Source: Nephrocerus scutellatus (lineage: Eukaryota; Arthropoda; Insecta; Diptera; Pipunculidae). Taken from it: 64,000 nucleotides of DNA. Below are positions 33,240 to 46,309 of the stretch, piece by piece; positions within the stretch are counted from its first letter, which is position 1, and every line of letters starts with the position of its first letter. The stretch lies in NCBI GenBank assembly GCA_947095585.1, contig OX352761.1, positions 106,668,390-106,732,389 on the forward strand, in the 5' to 3' direction. A model generated the notes under the pieces. It saw nothing but the letters and a program-made list of their open reading frames with translations, was not told the origin of the DNA and made no database searches. Both the position numbers and the translations under genes were made by a program.

Positions 33240-36200
33240 GCTTTTTTTCATTCAATTTTCACTTCGTAAAGAGGCAGAAGCATCGAAGAATTACAGGGGG
33301 ACAATGATCCTCACATCTAACATAGAAAGACAAGTTTGGCCAAAGGTGAATTTAAGCCGCTCTAGGTCTTTGATGTCCCTGCAAAAAAGTGCTGAGTTAA
33401 GAACAATAGTAAGGATACTTAAGACTTATTACTCATTACTTAAGGGAGTTTCGGAGAACCAGCTAGAAGGCTGGGTCTGGAATTTAATGACTACAGTACA
33501 ATGAGACCGTAGTTCACTGTCTCTGCGTATGTCCAGCATTAGCACACAGAAGGTAAAAACATTTTGGTAAATACATAATAGAATGTAGAATAGTAAAGTA
33601 CGAGACATATTAGGCTTCAAAGAAAGCTTTAAATGAGTTTTTTAAAATAGACAAAGGAATTAGTTCCAATTGTTTCAGAACAAAGTTATCCTAAGCAACC
33701 ACTATAGCCTGTTTTGTTTGCTTTAAGCGCGTATTTCTTGATCCATGCTTTTAACTTATGTTGGTGTTGATGTTTAAATTCGAAATCTGAATTATATGAC
33801 AACTTTTTGAGTTTCTATCGGCATGTCCTTTGATTTTTCTATCGAGTTTTGAGTTTCTATCGCCATGTCCTTTGATTTAGCCACATTTCGTGTGTCTAGC
33901 CGCAGATTTTGTGCTGCCTGCTCGATTTGGAAGAAATTGTCTTGTACAGTTCCTGCGGAGTTCTACATCAATGATAAAAATAAAAGGGATTCGTAACATC
34001 ACCATATCGGATCACTTTCTCAAATTCCAAATTGAAGGCGAGCCCGGTCGGAGGCCTTTGTAGATGCTGTGACTGACTGGTGATTTGTTAGTGATCCAGA
34101 AATCCTTACAATCAAATTTTTTCATTCGCACATCATTGTCCATCTGTGTCTGTCCGTTTAAAATTTTCTCCTTTGAATTGTCGGGACGTCGTCGGGTAAT
34201 CTCATGAGGATTTATCTGCTATCATCCGTGGCTATATATAGTAAAAGGACGCTATAAAATTCCGCAAAGAGGCTCTTTAGTGAAAGGAAAATGTGTGTTT
34301 TGTCCATGTTTTGGCATAAATCTTTCCGTTTCATGATCTCAAAATGAAAATAAAAATGCATCTGCGCATTATTCGCGGATTCATTGTTGTTCTTTTGTGG
34401 ATTTTGCTTTTTTTTTCGTCCATTTTTAATTTTTCTTTGCATAATGTTTTGTTCGTTGTGTGATGTGTGTATTCCTGTTTTGCATTAGTTTCGATTCGTT
34501 TTACACTTTTTTCTGTGTGTTTTGTTTCTGTCTGTCCGAATACTCTTGCGTGCAATGTGCGAGGAGAATGCATTGGATTACCTACGTACCGGCGAATGAT
34601 CTTTGGTTTACGCGATGCGAACAACTGTGACGACGCTGACACGGAGTTGTTGCTCTTGCTGCTCGTACTACCTACCCCTGGCTCGACATCAAAACATTAT
34701 GCAGAATTCCAGATTTATTCAAACTTAGAAGAGATGATTATTATTAATTGGAACCTGCACTCGTTGAATCCATATGTTGAAGCCTGACGCATTCATTGTG
34801 CTCGCGTTGCTTGGACTGCAGCGCTATTACTCGTATTGTCCTTACTGGTATTGCCTTTATTAGGGGTTTTATAAGCGATATGCGACGTTGCTAGCGATCG
34901 GAGTCCGGCGGGGTTATCGCACGGGTATAAAGGACTCTTTTCTTCTTGTCGTCGTTGCCAGCTTCGAGCTTTCCTGATGGTCTGGTCAAGGTACATTTCT
35001 TGAGAGCGATAAACGCGAATATGCCATTTCGAGGACGATGACGATGACGACGACTATCAAACGGAAATGGCATTGTGACTGATCCTTAGTACATTGAATT
35101 CTGCATGCCGTGCATTCATAATGTGTATGCATGTCGCATATACCTATATGCGTGTTCGACAATAGGCGCTGAGAGGTTTTTCAAATTTCTCAACGGTTTG
35201 TTGTTATGTCCTTTGATTCTTCAATCGCAATCGCGACACTAAGGGAATAATATATATGTTTACCAACAAACAACAAGAGTGTAGAACTAGTGGCTAAGGA
35301 CGGACTGATGGTCGGTCGGACGGACACCTTTTGTATTTAGCTTCTTTGTATTCAAATGCCAGCGAATGCATTTCAGCGATGCATATAAATGCAATGCGGT
35401 GCAACGTACTACATTGTTGTCGTTGCAACGCATTTATGGGGCGGATGACAATGTCTGCTGCCGTTGGGTCATATTGCATTTTATTTTTTTTATCCATTGC
35501 AGGATGATGACTTTCAAAGAGGGATGATGCGATTTTTTCAAATATAAATGTATATTGAATATAATAAAAGGGTTAACGTATGCATCCTCCATCAGACATC
35601 CAATGATGCATTTAATGTGCGACTGACGCTCGAAAGGTACAGCCTCTCGACGATATGATGACGGCGACGATGATGGGAAATGCACCAGGCTTAGCAGCTT
35701 TTTTTTTTTTTTTTGAAAAATGGACGAATGTATAGAAAAAATTGCCTACATAAAAAATTCTAAGAAATCTCCTTTCACCATTTCATCATCGAAATGACGA
35801 AGGGATGCATACGATTTCTTGTTGTTGCTGTTGTTTGATTGTATGTCTTCCCTCCCTGGATGTGTGGAGTTACCTATGGTGCGATCACGTCCTATTTCAC
35901 ATAATGTGTGGTGAATGAACTTTACCCTGCTCGTTGCTACACGCATTTATGCAAAGAATGGCCTTCCGTTCTGTCGTTGAACCCCATCGCACTAAGCAAC
36001 TTTGTATGTGTGGTCCTTGCGCATTTTATTTATGTCATTTTCGTACCTACGTATGTATTAGAATTCTTCACTTAAGTGCTTGACTGCACTTAAAAGTTTA
36101 TAGTATGCTGGTATTGGTATATGAATGCAGACACGTGCATGCGCGAATGCGGTCGCTCCTAAAGATAATCGAAATCGAACCAATAATGCATTGCAAGTCG

Positions 36201-36440
36201 TCTAAACTAAATGTTAAATAGGTCAGTTTTGTATGGAATACTAATGATCTGCTGCACCCTGTGGGTGGTGGTAGTAAGCTTAAAATTTGGACATGTTAGT
36301 AGCCGACGAAGAGGGTGTATGGAAAGGGAAAGACACACAAAAGGCTGATTGGCCTCTAACTTGGTTATGCGTTATACACTTAGGTTGGTATACAGGTTAT
36401 CGATTTTGACGTCAGAGAGTTAACGATGAGTTGATAAAGT
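33240..36440. other. Unique-looking DNA
   Basis: No transposon or gene was recognised. The region is rich in GCAT/ATGC words and (TTG)/(GAC) triplets (for example 35030-35060 and 35820-35840), with a T18 run near 35699-35716. The open frames at 34467-34787 and 35746-35946 lack domains. Confidence 0.4.
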
Positions 36441-36449
36441 ACGAAAAGC

Positions 36450-36530
36450 CTTCCTTAACGCCCACGCTATGCCAAGCATATAGCCGAGTATTGAGAGGGT
36501 GCGAACCACTAAGCGTGCCCAAAAAAGCCG
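36450..36530 (+). repeat. Fragment of CR1-like LINE 3' UTR
   Basis: AACGCCCACGCTATGCCAAG...GAGGGTGCGAACCAC...AGCGTG parallels 21258-21312. Confidence 0.6.
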
Positions 36531-36609
36531 TTTTACATCTCTCAAGTAGAATGGCATTTTTTATTTTTGTTTTTCCTATCCTCCCACAAAAAATATCCAC
36601 CAGTCCCGA

Positions 36610-38740
36610 GAGTATGCTTGGCCGGCCTCGCTTTCATGTCCCATAAACCCTACCGCAAAGGACTTTCAGGACAGGATCCTCTTCACGCATATGAGTTAGG
36701 TGGTGTCCTGCCTACCGGAGCTTACCGATCATAATTCTCTTCACGATGTCGACATCGCGATAACGCTTGTAGATCTCATCATTATAGAGTATCCGGAATA
36801 GTCCATTCTAACAATACTCCGTAAGACTTTTCTCATGAACGCTGCTAAGAGATCTGAATGCCTTTTGCTTAGGATCCAAGTCCGAGATACATATGTGAAT
36901 ACTGGTATGACTGGTATATGATCCGGATATTTTTACTTTGCTAGTAATATTGGCCATGGTTAACCTACACAGTCGTGTCAGTTTATTAGGGATGCCAAAT
37001 TCTCTCATGGCTTTATAAAGTACTACTCTGGCTATGCTATCATAGGCGGCTTTAGAGTCTATAAAAAGATAGTAGAGAAGTTTTTTCATCACCTGCCTAA
37101 GGGTGAAAATATGAACAGTTGTTGATTTGCCTGGATGAAGCCACACTGTTATGGGCTAATGATGACTTTGGTGTATAGGGCTATCCTGTCTTGAAGGTTA
37201 GAAGGGAAAATCTTATACACGGTACTCAGCAACGTTATACCCCAATAGTTGTTGCATGTTGTGATATCTCCTTTCTTATGTATGCGGCACAAGATGTCAT
37301 TGGTACAACCTCCAATTACTCAGTTAGCTGGCCATTTAGCAACTCATGAAAGTGCTTTTCCCATCGCTTTAAGATGCCTTTGAGATCGGCGATCAGATTA
37401 CCCACCTTATCTTTGCAGTATGTTGAACGCGGTGTATATTACGTCATACCGCGGACTCTTTGGTAGAACTTGCGCACCTGGTGCTATCCTCACTCTCTAT
37501 GCTATTCTAGTTCACGGACTAGATCCTTCATCCAGGCTGCTTTCTTTTCCTGGTCAACTGTTTTTTCATATTGCATTGACATTGCTGCATTGCTCGGAAC
37601 GCAGAATTCTAACGTTCACTTGCTAGCTTAGATTCGTCATCGAACCAGTTGTTCAGATCTCTACGACCACTGCCAAAGATGGAGCAATCAGTAGTAATGA
37701 CAGTATTCTTAAAGTGTGTCCATTTCCCTTCGACGTCCGACATATCAGCCACAGGACTTACTCTTCGTGCATTTAGGGCGAGTCCCATTGCTTGATCGTA
37801 GTTGTTTCTGGTCTTTTCGTTGTAATGGGCACCCTGCTGACTCAAATCTAAATCGCGGATGCAGTCTTTCGTGATGATGTAATCCGCGCTTGGAGCACCA
37901 AACCAACAAGATAGTGGTCTGAGCCGATGTAGGCACCACGGTACATTGGTATCGTCATCAGGTTCGGGTTTTGGCGGTGGTCTATCAACACTTGCGTGTG
38001 GATCCATGAATAGATGCCCAGGTAGCTTTCTGTATATTTTTACGCGCAAAACTTGTACTCGAAACGACTAAATTATTGCTTGCTACCATCTCTAAGACTT
38101 GTCCATTTTCATTCCTGTCTAGTGTACTGCCTGAATACTGGTTCCCCAATTATTTTTGCGTTCATATCCCCCAGAATAATTTTTACATCATACTGAAGGC
38201 AGGCATGGGGTTCCCGTACAACTGATTCAAAGAATTTTTCTTTTTCTTCATCTAGGGAATCCTCTGTAGGTGCAGCTTAGGCTTATGTTTTTAAATCTGC
38301 CCCGCACGCGAAGACTGCATAGCCGTTCATTTATTGCTTTAAAGCCGATAACGGTGGTTTTTGTTTTTTTGCTGACTAGAAACCCCATCCCGAGCACATG
38401 ATGTCTTGCATGACAGCTGTAAAATATGCCATATTCTGATTTTTGATAAGACACCATTCTCCGTACACCGCATCTCCTGGTTGATGACAGCATTACATTT
38501 GGACAGAGCATCGCCAAGCTAATGTGCAGCTCGAACTCTCTACAGTGAGCGTACGTTCAAAAAGAAAATTCTTAACTCGTTTAGCCGTTGTCGTCGCTGA
38601 GGTCATCGTCGTTCATCACAGTATCCGAGGCTGACTTGGGATTCCGTAATACATAGTTTGTTTTTACGGGCAAGGTTATTGGCCACGCGCCAACCTTTCC
38701 TTGAAGGGACTAGCCCGATTATTAGCTTTTCCTGTATTGG
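36610..38740 (-). mobile_element. RTE-like LINE: 5' part, endonuclease and internally deleted RT
   Basis: From the right, the 5' region (38500-38740) matches 57690-57960. The endonuclease follows with YGIFYSCHARHHVLGMGFLV, KTTVIGFKAINERLCSLRVR and DVKIILGDMNAK-like wording (38160-38490). The basic linker, MQQ...WFDDESKLASER, lies near 37640. RT sequence LYYLFIDSKAAYDSIARVVL is near 37060 and RLCRLTMANITSKVKISGSY near 36960. A jump to the C-terminal region (36610-36890) drops the catalytic box. Confidence 0.83.
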
Positions 38741-38744
38741 AGGA

Positions 38745-38845
38745 AAATTACTGGGACACACTTTTTGGTGTTGCTGGGATTCGAACCACGAACCTCCTGC
38801 TCAGTAGCCATGCTCTTTTCCACTGAGCCACACTGCACACTTTCC
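38745..38845 (-). mobile_element. tRNA-derived SINE head inserted in mariner
   Basis: The minus strand reads GTGGCTCAGTGG, GAGCATGGCTACTGAGCAGG, GGTTCGTGGTTCGAATCCC and AACACC. It interrupts the mariner frame after F-R-N-M-R-K. Only about 100 bases are present. Confidence 0.8.
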
Positions 38846-39059
38846 TCATATTTCGAAACACTAAATAGTCGCATGGGCCTAAATCTGGAGAATATGCTGG
38901 ATGAGGTAGCAGTTCGTAGCCCAATTTATGGATTTTTGTCATGGTGACTACACACGTGTGCATTGTCGTGATGAAATAGCACTTTTTTTTCTCCAAATGC
39001 TGTCGTTTTTTCTTCAAATCAATATCAAATCTATCCAAAAGCTCTAAATAATATTTCAT
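38846..39059 (-). mobile_element. mariner transposase fragment
   Basis: The frame reads VTMTKIHKLGYELLPHPAYS then PDLGPCDYLVFRN, the third catalytic Asp region (S-P-D-L-x-P-C-D-Y). The F-H-H-D-N block upstream is in a different frame. It is cut on the right by RTE-like sequence at 39060. Confidence 0.85.
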
Positions 39060-40670
39060 GAGTTGCTTAATGGCCAGCTAACTGAGGAATTGGAGGCTGC
39101 ACCAATGACCGAAGACTATACTATGCTGCCGCCACCAAGCATAGACGAAGTTAGCAGAGCGATAAATCGGCTCAAAAATAATAAGGCCCCGGGATCTCAT
39201 GGTATCCCCGCGGAGCTAATTAAAACAGGAGGCCCCACAATACACCAAGCAATTCCTTAACTAATAGTGCAAGTATGGAAGGAAGAAGCGATGCCAGAAC
39301 ACTGGCGAAGTGGCATCCTGTGGCCATACATAAGAAAGGAGATATTACAACAAGCAGTAATTATTGTAGTATAACGTTGTTGAGTACCGTGTATAAGATT
39401 TTCTCCTCTATCCTTCAAGACAAGCCCCAAACGTTAAATGGATCATTGGTCCATACCAGTGTGGCTCATCCCAGGCAAATCAACAACTGATCAGATTTAC
39501 AATCTTAGGCAGGTGATGGAAAAATGTCTAGAGGTTCAAAACCCACTACACCATCTTTTTATAGACTTTTAAGCCGCCTATGATACCAAAGCCAGAGTAG
39601 AACTTTATAAAACCATGAGAGAATTCGGCATCCCAAATAAACTGACACGACTATATAGGTTGACTATGACCAATGTTATAAGCCAAGTAAAAATATCCGC
39701 ATCACTATCAAGCCCATTCAACATCTATAATGGCTCCGACAAGGGAATGGACTGGCCTGCGTCTTCTTCGACCTTGCGTTGGAGAAAGTGATCCGAGACT
39801 CTGACGTAACGACGAGAGGAACAATCCTTTATAAGTCCATTCAGATACTGGCTTACGCAAACGATATTGACATCGTTGGTAGAAACCGAAGAGCTGTACA
39901 GGAAGCTTTCATCCAGATCGAGCAGGCGGCACGAAATCTGGGGCTGCACATAAATGAGAGTAAAACAAAGTACATGGTGGCCACGTCTGCGAGTAGAAGA
40001 TCCAACATTGATCCCTCAATTGAAATGGTGGAGCGCGAATTTGAAGTAGTGCAATCCTGTAACTATCTCGTGTCAACTGTAGCTGCCGATAACAGCATGG
40101 AACCAGAAAAACGCGCTCGCTTGCTTTAAGCCAACAAAGCCTACTTTAGTCAGCCAAGACTCTTCAAATCCAGGAATTTAACCATAACATCCAAGCTGCT
40201 GGTATATAAGGCAATAGTCATACCAGTACTTACATATGGATCCGAGACTTGGGTGCTTAGTAAAAAGCATTCTGACCTCTTAGTCGCATTCGAAATAAAA
40301 GTCTTACGGAGAATTGTTGGCCCCGTATGTGAGGAAGGACGATTCCGGAGACTCTAAAATGATGAGATCTACGAGAGTTACCGCGATGTCGACATCGTGA
40401 AGAAAATTAAGCTCGGTAGGCTCCGATGTGCAGGACACCTAGCTCGCATGAGCGAAGAGGATCCTGTTCGGAAAGTCCTTTTCGGTAGGATTTACGAAAC
40501 ACGACAGCAAGGCCGGCCAGCCTACGCTGGAAGGATGGCGTAGTCCAGGACGCTCAGAGTTTATGGATGCCAAATTGGATGACATCGGCTCGAAATCGGG
40601 ACCGGTGGAGAGATTTTTTGTGGGAGGCCACGACCGGACACCGGTTGTAGAGCCAAATATGATGATAATG
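39060..40670 (+). mobile_element. RTE-like LINE RT copy
   Basis: The first frame (39063-39260) reads PPPSIDEVSRAINRLKNNKA, then PGSHGIPAELIKTGG. Motif A sequence (HLFIDF, then a stop, AAYDTKA) is near 39555. The catalytic box is LAYANDIDIVG at 39850, followed by LGLHINESKTKYMVATSASR. The C-terminal region (40200-40600) shows GSETWVLSKKHSDLLVAFE and KIKLGRLRCAGHLARMSEED. At least five frame changes occur. Confidence 0.88.
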
Positions 40671-42540
40671 ATGATTGTCGCTTTTAAAAGTTGATTCCCT
40701 CGAAAAGTATCACAAAGGTGCATTATCTTAAGTGTTTTGGTAAAAAAAATGTGACTCACTTGCAAGTCTTATATTTCATATATAGTTTTTTATCCGATCA
40801 CCCATCAGAAAACAAAATGGCGTTCTTTGTACGTAAGTACGTTCATTCTAGCCTTATTAACGATGATGCAATTTGTTCTGGCCCAATTACGTTGAATGTG
40901 TGGCGTAAAGGTTTTCCAACTCCTCTTCAACGTTCCACAAAAACGCACAGTCGCAGGAGTTGCATCTTGCAACAGTGAAACTGTACGCAATAAGGATCTC
41001 ATCATTTTCGTTTTTTTTTCCTTCTTTTTTTTTTTCAACACGCAATTATAGAGTTCTGTGTTATGTGCGACGGTAAATAATCCAGAAGGACATCGTGCCC
41101 ATTCAGCTGTGCCTTAAACCTGCATTGGATATATACTTAACCTATTATTTTCCATTGAAAGGCAAATGAAAAAACAACAACAACAACAGTAGAAAACGCT
41201 GCTGGCTCTTACTCTGTGCGTATAAGTGTGTACCTACAGCAACTAAGTACTCAATTTACGGCATATTACAACCAGACTGGACCTACATCAACATGCCATT
41301 AACGAACATCAGTGTACTTGCATTTTAAAAATTGTTTTCTGTCGTTCAGTTGTTGTTGTTGCTACTGCTGTTTAGTTTTTTTTGTTCTTCTCGTTTTCAT
41401 ATAAGTGGTTCCGGTTCACATCAACATGGTGTGGCGTTGGTTGTGGGTCCGTTGAACGCGTCCGCGTCAACCCCTTGACAACAAACACCACCAACAACTG
41501 ACTATAGCTGCAATGAAACAACAACAAGAACGAACAAACTCCTAAAGCCTATGGCCTCTATCACTGATGGAAGCAGCCGGTTAGGGGCTGGTATATCTGG
41601 CATAGCTTTGTGGCCATGCCACCAACACCGTCAGCGGACCATCTTACCACTACCACCACCGCTAGCACTACACTACTGAACTAATTGCAAGTCTCAAGTC
41701 AGTCAATGGCGCGCGACGCAACGCTCAACAGTTGACAAGAAGAAAAGTCCTTGAAGTGCAATAAGTGCAGCGTGACGCATTTTCAACTTCAACCAACTCA
41801 ACGCCTTCGGTTCGGTTGTGTTCGTTTGCCTACAGTGGCAGGTTCAAAAAGTTTTCTGCTGCATTGCATCAAAACTGCATTTTATGCTCCTTTTTTTTTT
41901 GTTTTTGGTTTTTCAGAATTTTTCCCTTTCATTGAAGTAGTCTAAGCGCGTCTGATGCTCTGCCAAGCCCATAATCGACAAGCCAACAGACGACGAGACT
42001 CATCCAACTGCACCGCACCGCTCTGAACTGTACTATATCAGGGCCCGCGACCCAATATTAACCCTACTCCACACTTAAGTTTATTGTGCTGGCGACGAAA
42101 CCAAAGCGTACAGCTACGAACGAGTACCTACCATGAGGGTTTTTAGGTCGAATTGGATTTTTTTTCTATATTAGCTCATATATAACTTTTTGTGTGCTGC
42201 ATTATGTGCTTAAATAATATTTTTAATGCACATTCTTACATACGAACATAGTTCACCTTAATGGATAAAATGCGCATTTGCTCTGTGTGATATTTTTTTA
42301 GCTAGCCATGGCTTTTTTACGTAGATCTCTTTTGTCCGTCCTTCTCTTTGGCATCCTTAAAAAGGTAAGCCTAAGGTAAGGTTCTAGAGATGATTTATTA
42401 ATTTGGTTTTAAATGAAGTATGGGAAAATAATTGAAGTTATATAGGGCTTAATCGATGTACCAAGTAACAATTAAAAAAAGTTAGGAGGTATCTGAAGAT
42501 AAATTCATAACAGTATGCAGAATCTGTCTATGAGATTAAC
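40671..42540. other. Unique-looking DNA with CAA/TTG tracts
   Basis: (CAA)n lies at 41175-41190 and (TTG)n near 41350-41362. The open frames 40691-40978 and 41751-41945 have no recognised content. Confidence 0.4.
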
Positions 42541-43262
42541 GTGGTTACGCATTACCCAACGGTCCTATTCGGACACGGATTCGTTTTTGAAACGCCAATC
42601 AACGCCCATCCACAATATATTCTATTGCAGATGTATCAGTATAACTGGGTGCAAGAGCCCAGCGTTCTAACTGATGGGAGCGAGACCAATCTAAATCTCT
42701 TAATCTGCCATTCTATGGGTCACGACACCCGGTTGGTTCAAACGGAACTCCACGCCGACTATTGTCTTCCCGCTTGGGCATAACCACAGTCACCACGAAA
42801 ACTCCCCGAACGGCCGCTCCATGTGCTGGGGACAGACATTCATCCGTGGTTTCCCCGACAACCGTGGTACCAGAAAAATCTCCGGTGGGATTTCGTAGCA
42901 ACCACGTGAAAGCTAGCGGCTAGAATCTAGACTATCAACAAGCAGCCATCAACCACGCAGCCACTACTCCAGTTGAGTTCCTCACAGCTTGGGACTGGTG
43001 GGTCATCGTCATTTGGATTTCCATCCCTAAGTCGTCAAATTCTGTCCGAGTTGTCCATCTGTCCTTTCGTACGTAATTAGTCAGTCAGTCTGTCAACGCC
43101 GACACCCGCAACACCAAGCTGCCTAGCTCTCCGCCGCCCAAACACTAATCTTGCATACACATTTAAACATCCAACGTTTAGCCTCTGAACTCACATGGCA
43201 TTCAGATTTCTAACGTCCGAGTACAACGGACACTCACAAAGAACAAGCCACCAGTCTTCTCT
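42541..43262. other. Unidentified sequence, possibly transposon ORF1 debris
   Basis: A P/S/T-rich frame can be followed with gaps from 42541. It leads straight into the duplicated block at 43263. No domain was recognised. Confidence 0.3.
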
Positions 43263-43583
43263 AGGGGAACCGCGAGCACAGCCTTCAACGTCACTGAGGT
43301 GCCGTTGATACAAAAATGTATTGAGGCTACCATGACCAGTGAGCAAAAAGCCCAGCATAAGGCTAAACTTGAACTCCGTGTTTACCCTGGCATATTGCAC
43401 GTCCCTGATGAACACGTACGTCACCCTTCCTTAGGGGAACCGCAAACACAGCCTTAAACCTAACTGAGGTGCCTTTGATACAAAAATGTATTAAGGCTAC
43501 CATGAATAGTGAGCAAAAAGCCCAGCTTAAGGCTAAACTTGAACTCCGTGTTTACCCTGGTATATTGTACGTCACCCTTCCAT
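43263..43583 (+). repeat. 170-bp tandem duplication
   Basis: 43263-43432 and 43433-43583 share AGGGGAACCGC, TGATACAAAAATGTATT, GAGCAAAAAGCCCAGC and GAACTCCGTGTTTACCCTGG. The second copy lacks about 18 bases near its end. The shared frame reads EVPLIQKCIEATMTSEQKAQ in copy 1. Confidence 0.9.
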
Positions 43584-45060
43584 TAACAGATTCGTTCCAT
43601 CTGGCCTGCCATTTTGACAACATGCTTTCTTCCAAAAGAACCTTGCACTGGCTAAGGCTCCTGTCAGCCACATCATCCCCCACCAGCCAGTCACACTGCA
43701 GATAGGGGTTTTCTCTTTTGACCGGCAAGCAGAAGTCGTTTGAGAAGACACCAAGCATTTCTGCATGTCTATGAGACGGTATCCCGTGATGACACTTATA
43801 ATAGCACCGATGTGCAATTCTGTGAGATCAAACACTTGGCGCGTTTCGAAACCTGCTTGGGGCAGATTTGCATTGTCGCCAGACAAGTTGTTCCGTTTGA
43901 CAATCTACGGTTAGTTTCTTTGCTAGCATCCGTCTGTAGCATGAGTTTGCATGCCTAGAGAACCATTTTCAGATAACATTGGTTATGTAGTTCTGTGTTT
44001 GGCGAGTTCATTATCTCTATTACTTCATGGAACGTCTCCATGCCCCGGCACCCAGCACATGTAAATGTTAAACTGATCCGCCATCTCCCTGAGAGATTAT
44101 CGGCAGTCTAGGCCTGCAATAAAGCGCGTAGAGAGTGATTCTAGGGATCTCAAAGCTGCTTGACTATCCGAGAAGATGCGGATATGATTTCTGCTTAAAA
44201 AAAAAACACTGCAGTGATTAGGAAGACGTAAAGACAGACTTATATTTAGCCTTTTTGAGAAAACACCTCCGCCTACCCATCATCAGTTTTTGACCCTTCA
44301 GTAAACTGATTTATTCATCTTCCGAAATAGAACCTTCTTCCCAGAGTGATCTGGAGGCGATGCTGACCTGGAAGTTGTTGTTGAAATGTAGTTGCGGAAT
44401 GGTGTAGTCTATTTCTGGAGCCCTGAATAGATTCAGAATAGAGGAGTGTCTGAATTCGTTTCTTATCCACTCGGAGGTTAATTGAGGCGAATAGCCGCTC
44501 TAGCAGCAACTTGTCTGCTGAAGATGTCGAGTGGTGTTAGGCTGAACAGTATGTCTAGTGTAGCGGAAGGGGTGGTTCGGAGTGCTTCGCTCATGTATAG
44601 ACAAGCCGACAGTTGGACTTTTCTTAGTTTGTCGCGACTTATTGCTTTGTTTAAAGCAGTTCACCAGACTGAGGGCTTATTACTGAATTATAAAGCCAAT
44701 CCTTAGCAGATACGACATTTACCCTCAGCCAAGACAAGACTTCATGAATCGCCATAATTTCATCCTGGAAAATACTACAGTGATTAGGATGACGGAAAGG
44801 GAGACTAAGCCAACACCGTCATCAGTTTTTGACCCGCCTGTGTAAGTGATCTTTCAATTTAGCTCTTTCTTCCCAGAATGATCTGGAGGGGATAGCGAAT
44901 TGGAATTTTTTGTTGAGTTGGAGTTACGGAATGGTAAAGTCTATGTTGCCTGGTGGAATCCTAACTAAAGTCAGGATAGAAAAGTGACCGATTTCATTTC
45001 CGGTCCACTGGGAGATTGTATTGAGGAAAATAACCGCGCTAGCACTCTTTGGGTTTTTTT
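43584..45060 (-). mobile_element. RNase H LINE remnant (same family as 8104-10090)
   Basis: The minus strand reads GFETRQVFDLTELHIGAII, then a CLVSSQTTSACRSKEKTP region, the C-terminus of the RNase H LINE. 44180-44600 and 44690-45040 match 8690-9170 in wording (GCCATAATTTCA, ACTACAGTGATTAGGA, AGTTTTTGACCC, CACTGGGAGAT). A stretch is thus present twice here too, more diverged than the intronic pair. Confidence 0.8.
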
Positions 45061-45520
45061 TGTACGCGTAAATTCCACTGGTATTGATGATTGCTGATTT
45101 GATGATTGACGACTTGCGAAGTAAGTTTTTTCACGAGTTCATTGCGAACTTCAGGCAGTCCAACAAATATTGCTGTTCTGAGAAACGTGGTACTCTGCTG
45201 GCTGCTACGAGCGGTTTCATTCCTTTCACCGAACAAATTCCCCTCGCTCAGCCCTACAAGCCACATAGCACCAGTGTTGTGATTGACCTGATGCTTTGAG
45301 GACAGTAATTGCACCCCACGTGCCGCCCTTACCAGCATACGTAGTTTATAGTAATATGCATTAAAGTATTTAAGAATAAAAATATCCTGTATAGGTTGAG
45401 CAACACCAGAGAAAATAAAACCGAATAAACCCTGGGCGACCGGCCAGCGTCAGCCGAGCAAGCAACGTTACATAGTATCCAGGAGTCCTTAGTCCATGAA
45501 CCAGGTTGTTAATAATACAT
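45061..45520. other. Nothing recognised
   Basis: Open frames at 45039-45338 on both strands have no recognisable content. Confidence 0.35.
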
Positions 45521-45525
45521 GGTTC

Positions 45526-45990
45526 TTAGACGATGTCTATTCCATCTTTTAGCAGACGGAGTAGAAGGGAGCCCGAGGCTTGGAGTAGGCAGAAAAACCT
45601 CCACCACGGTGTTCTCCAGGTCTTCCCTTTCTTAAGTCGAGCTAAGAAGTTTGTCCTCATTAGGGAAGTCCTCTGTCTCGAAATCCGACAGAGGCTCTGC
45701 GATGGAGGCAGATGACAGCGACGGGGTAACTGTAGTTGTAGAAGCATTGTCATCTATTGAGAGAAATGTAAAGGATGCTCTAGGGTTTGTAACGTGGAGT
45801 TTCAGGTCTGATGGAATGGGGGGGGGGGGCAGTTTACTTGCGTTCACCTCGTTCTTTTTGTAGACCAGAAGTCCAAATCGAAATCTTATCGCGCCTTTAG
45901 TCTTCGCCAGAGGAGCTAAGGATTTCTGATAGATCCCATCGATCGTGGATCTGTAGGAATATGCCAACCTCAATTTTTTTGCAATGTTTG
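45526..45990 (-). pseudogene. Possible transposon ORF1-like protein remnant
   Basis: A 113-residue minus frame (45973-45632) reads LAYSYRSTIDGIYQKSLAPL, then KLPPPPIPSDLKL and an S/T-rich acidic tail. The proline run comes from a G12 tract at 45818-45829. The composition and surrounding LINE DNA suggest an ORF1-type protein, but no domain was recognised. Confidence 0.35.
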
Positions 45991-46309
45991 CCGTTATTTC
46001 AACTGTTGTCTGTGGTTTGAAACAACTCCTCGGGAAAATTAACCAGTTTAGCTTTTTACTAATTATGGAACTGGTATAATCAAAACTAGTTTAGCGCAGT
46101 TAACGCGTTCACTACAGCTGATTTTGACACTTGGTGGCAAATTTCGATGTGTAGAACAAATTAAATTTAACAGTCATTGTCGTCGGCAGTGGGTTACAAG
46201 GAATGCACTTGGCTGGCCTGACTTGAAAAAAGAAAATATAGTACAATTTTATTAAATAACTCAGAGGTTATTATATTAAATATTTATTGTTGTTCGGAAT
46301 TGTCTCTGG

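Noticed and set aside
36407..36416. TGACGTCA as a CRE-type regulatory site
   Set aside because: A single 8-mer in unassigned DNA with no promoter nearby is expected by chance at this scale.
45632..45973. 113-residue frame as a host gene
   Set aside because: It lacks a start context or introns and lies among LINE fragments. The Pro run is created by a G12 tract on the other strand, so it was listed only as a possible transposon remnant.
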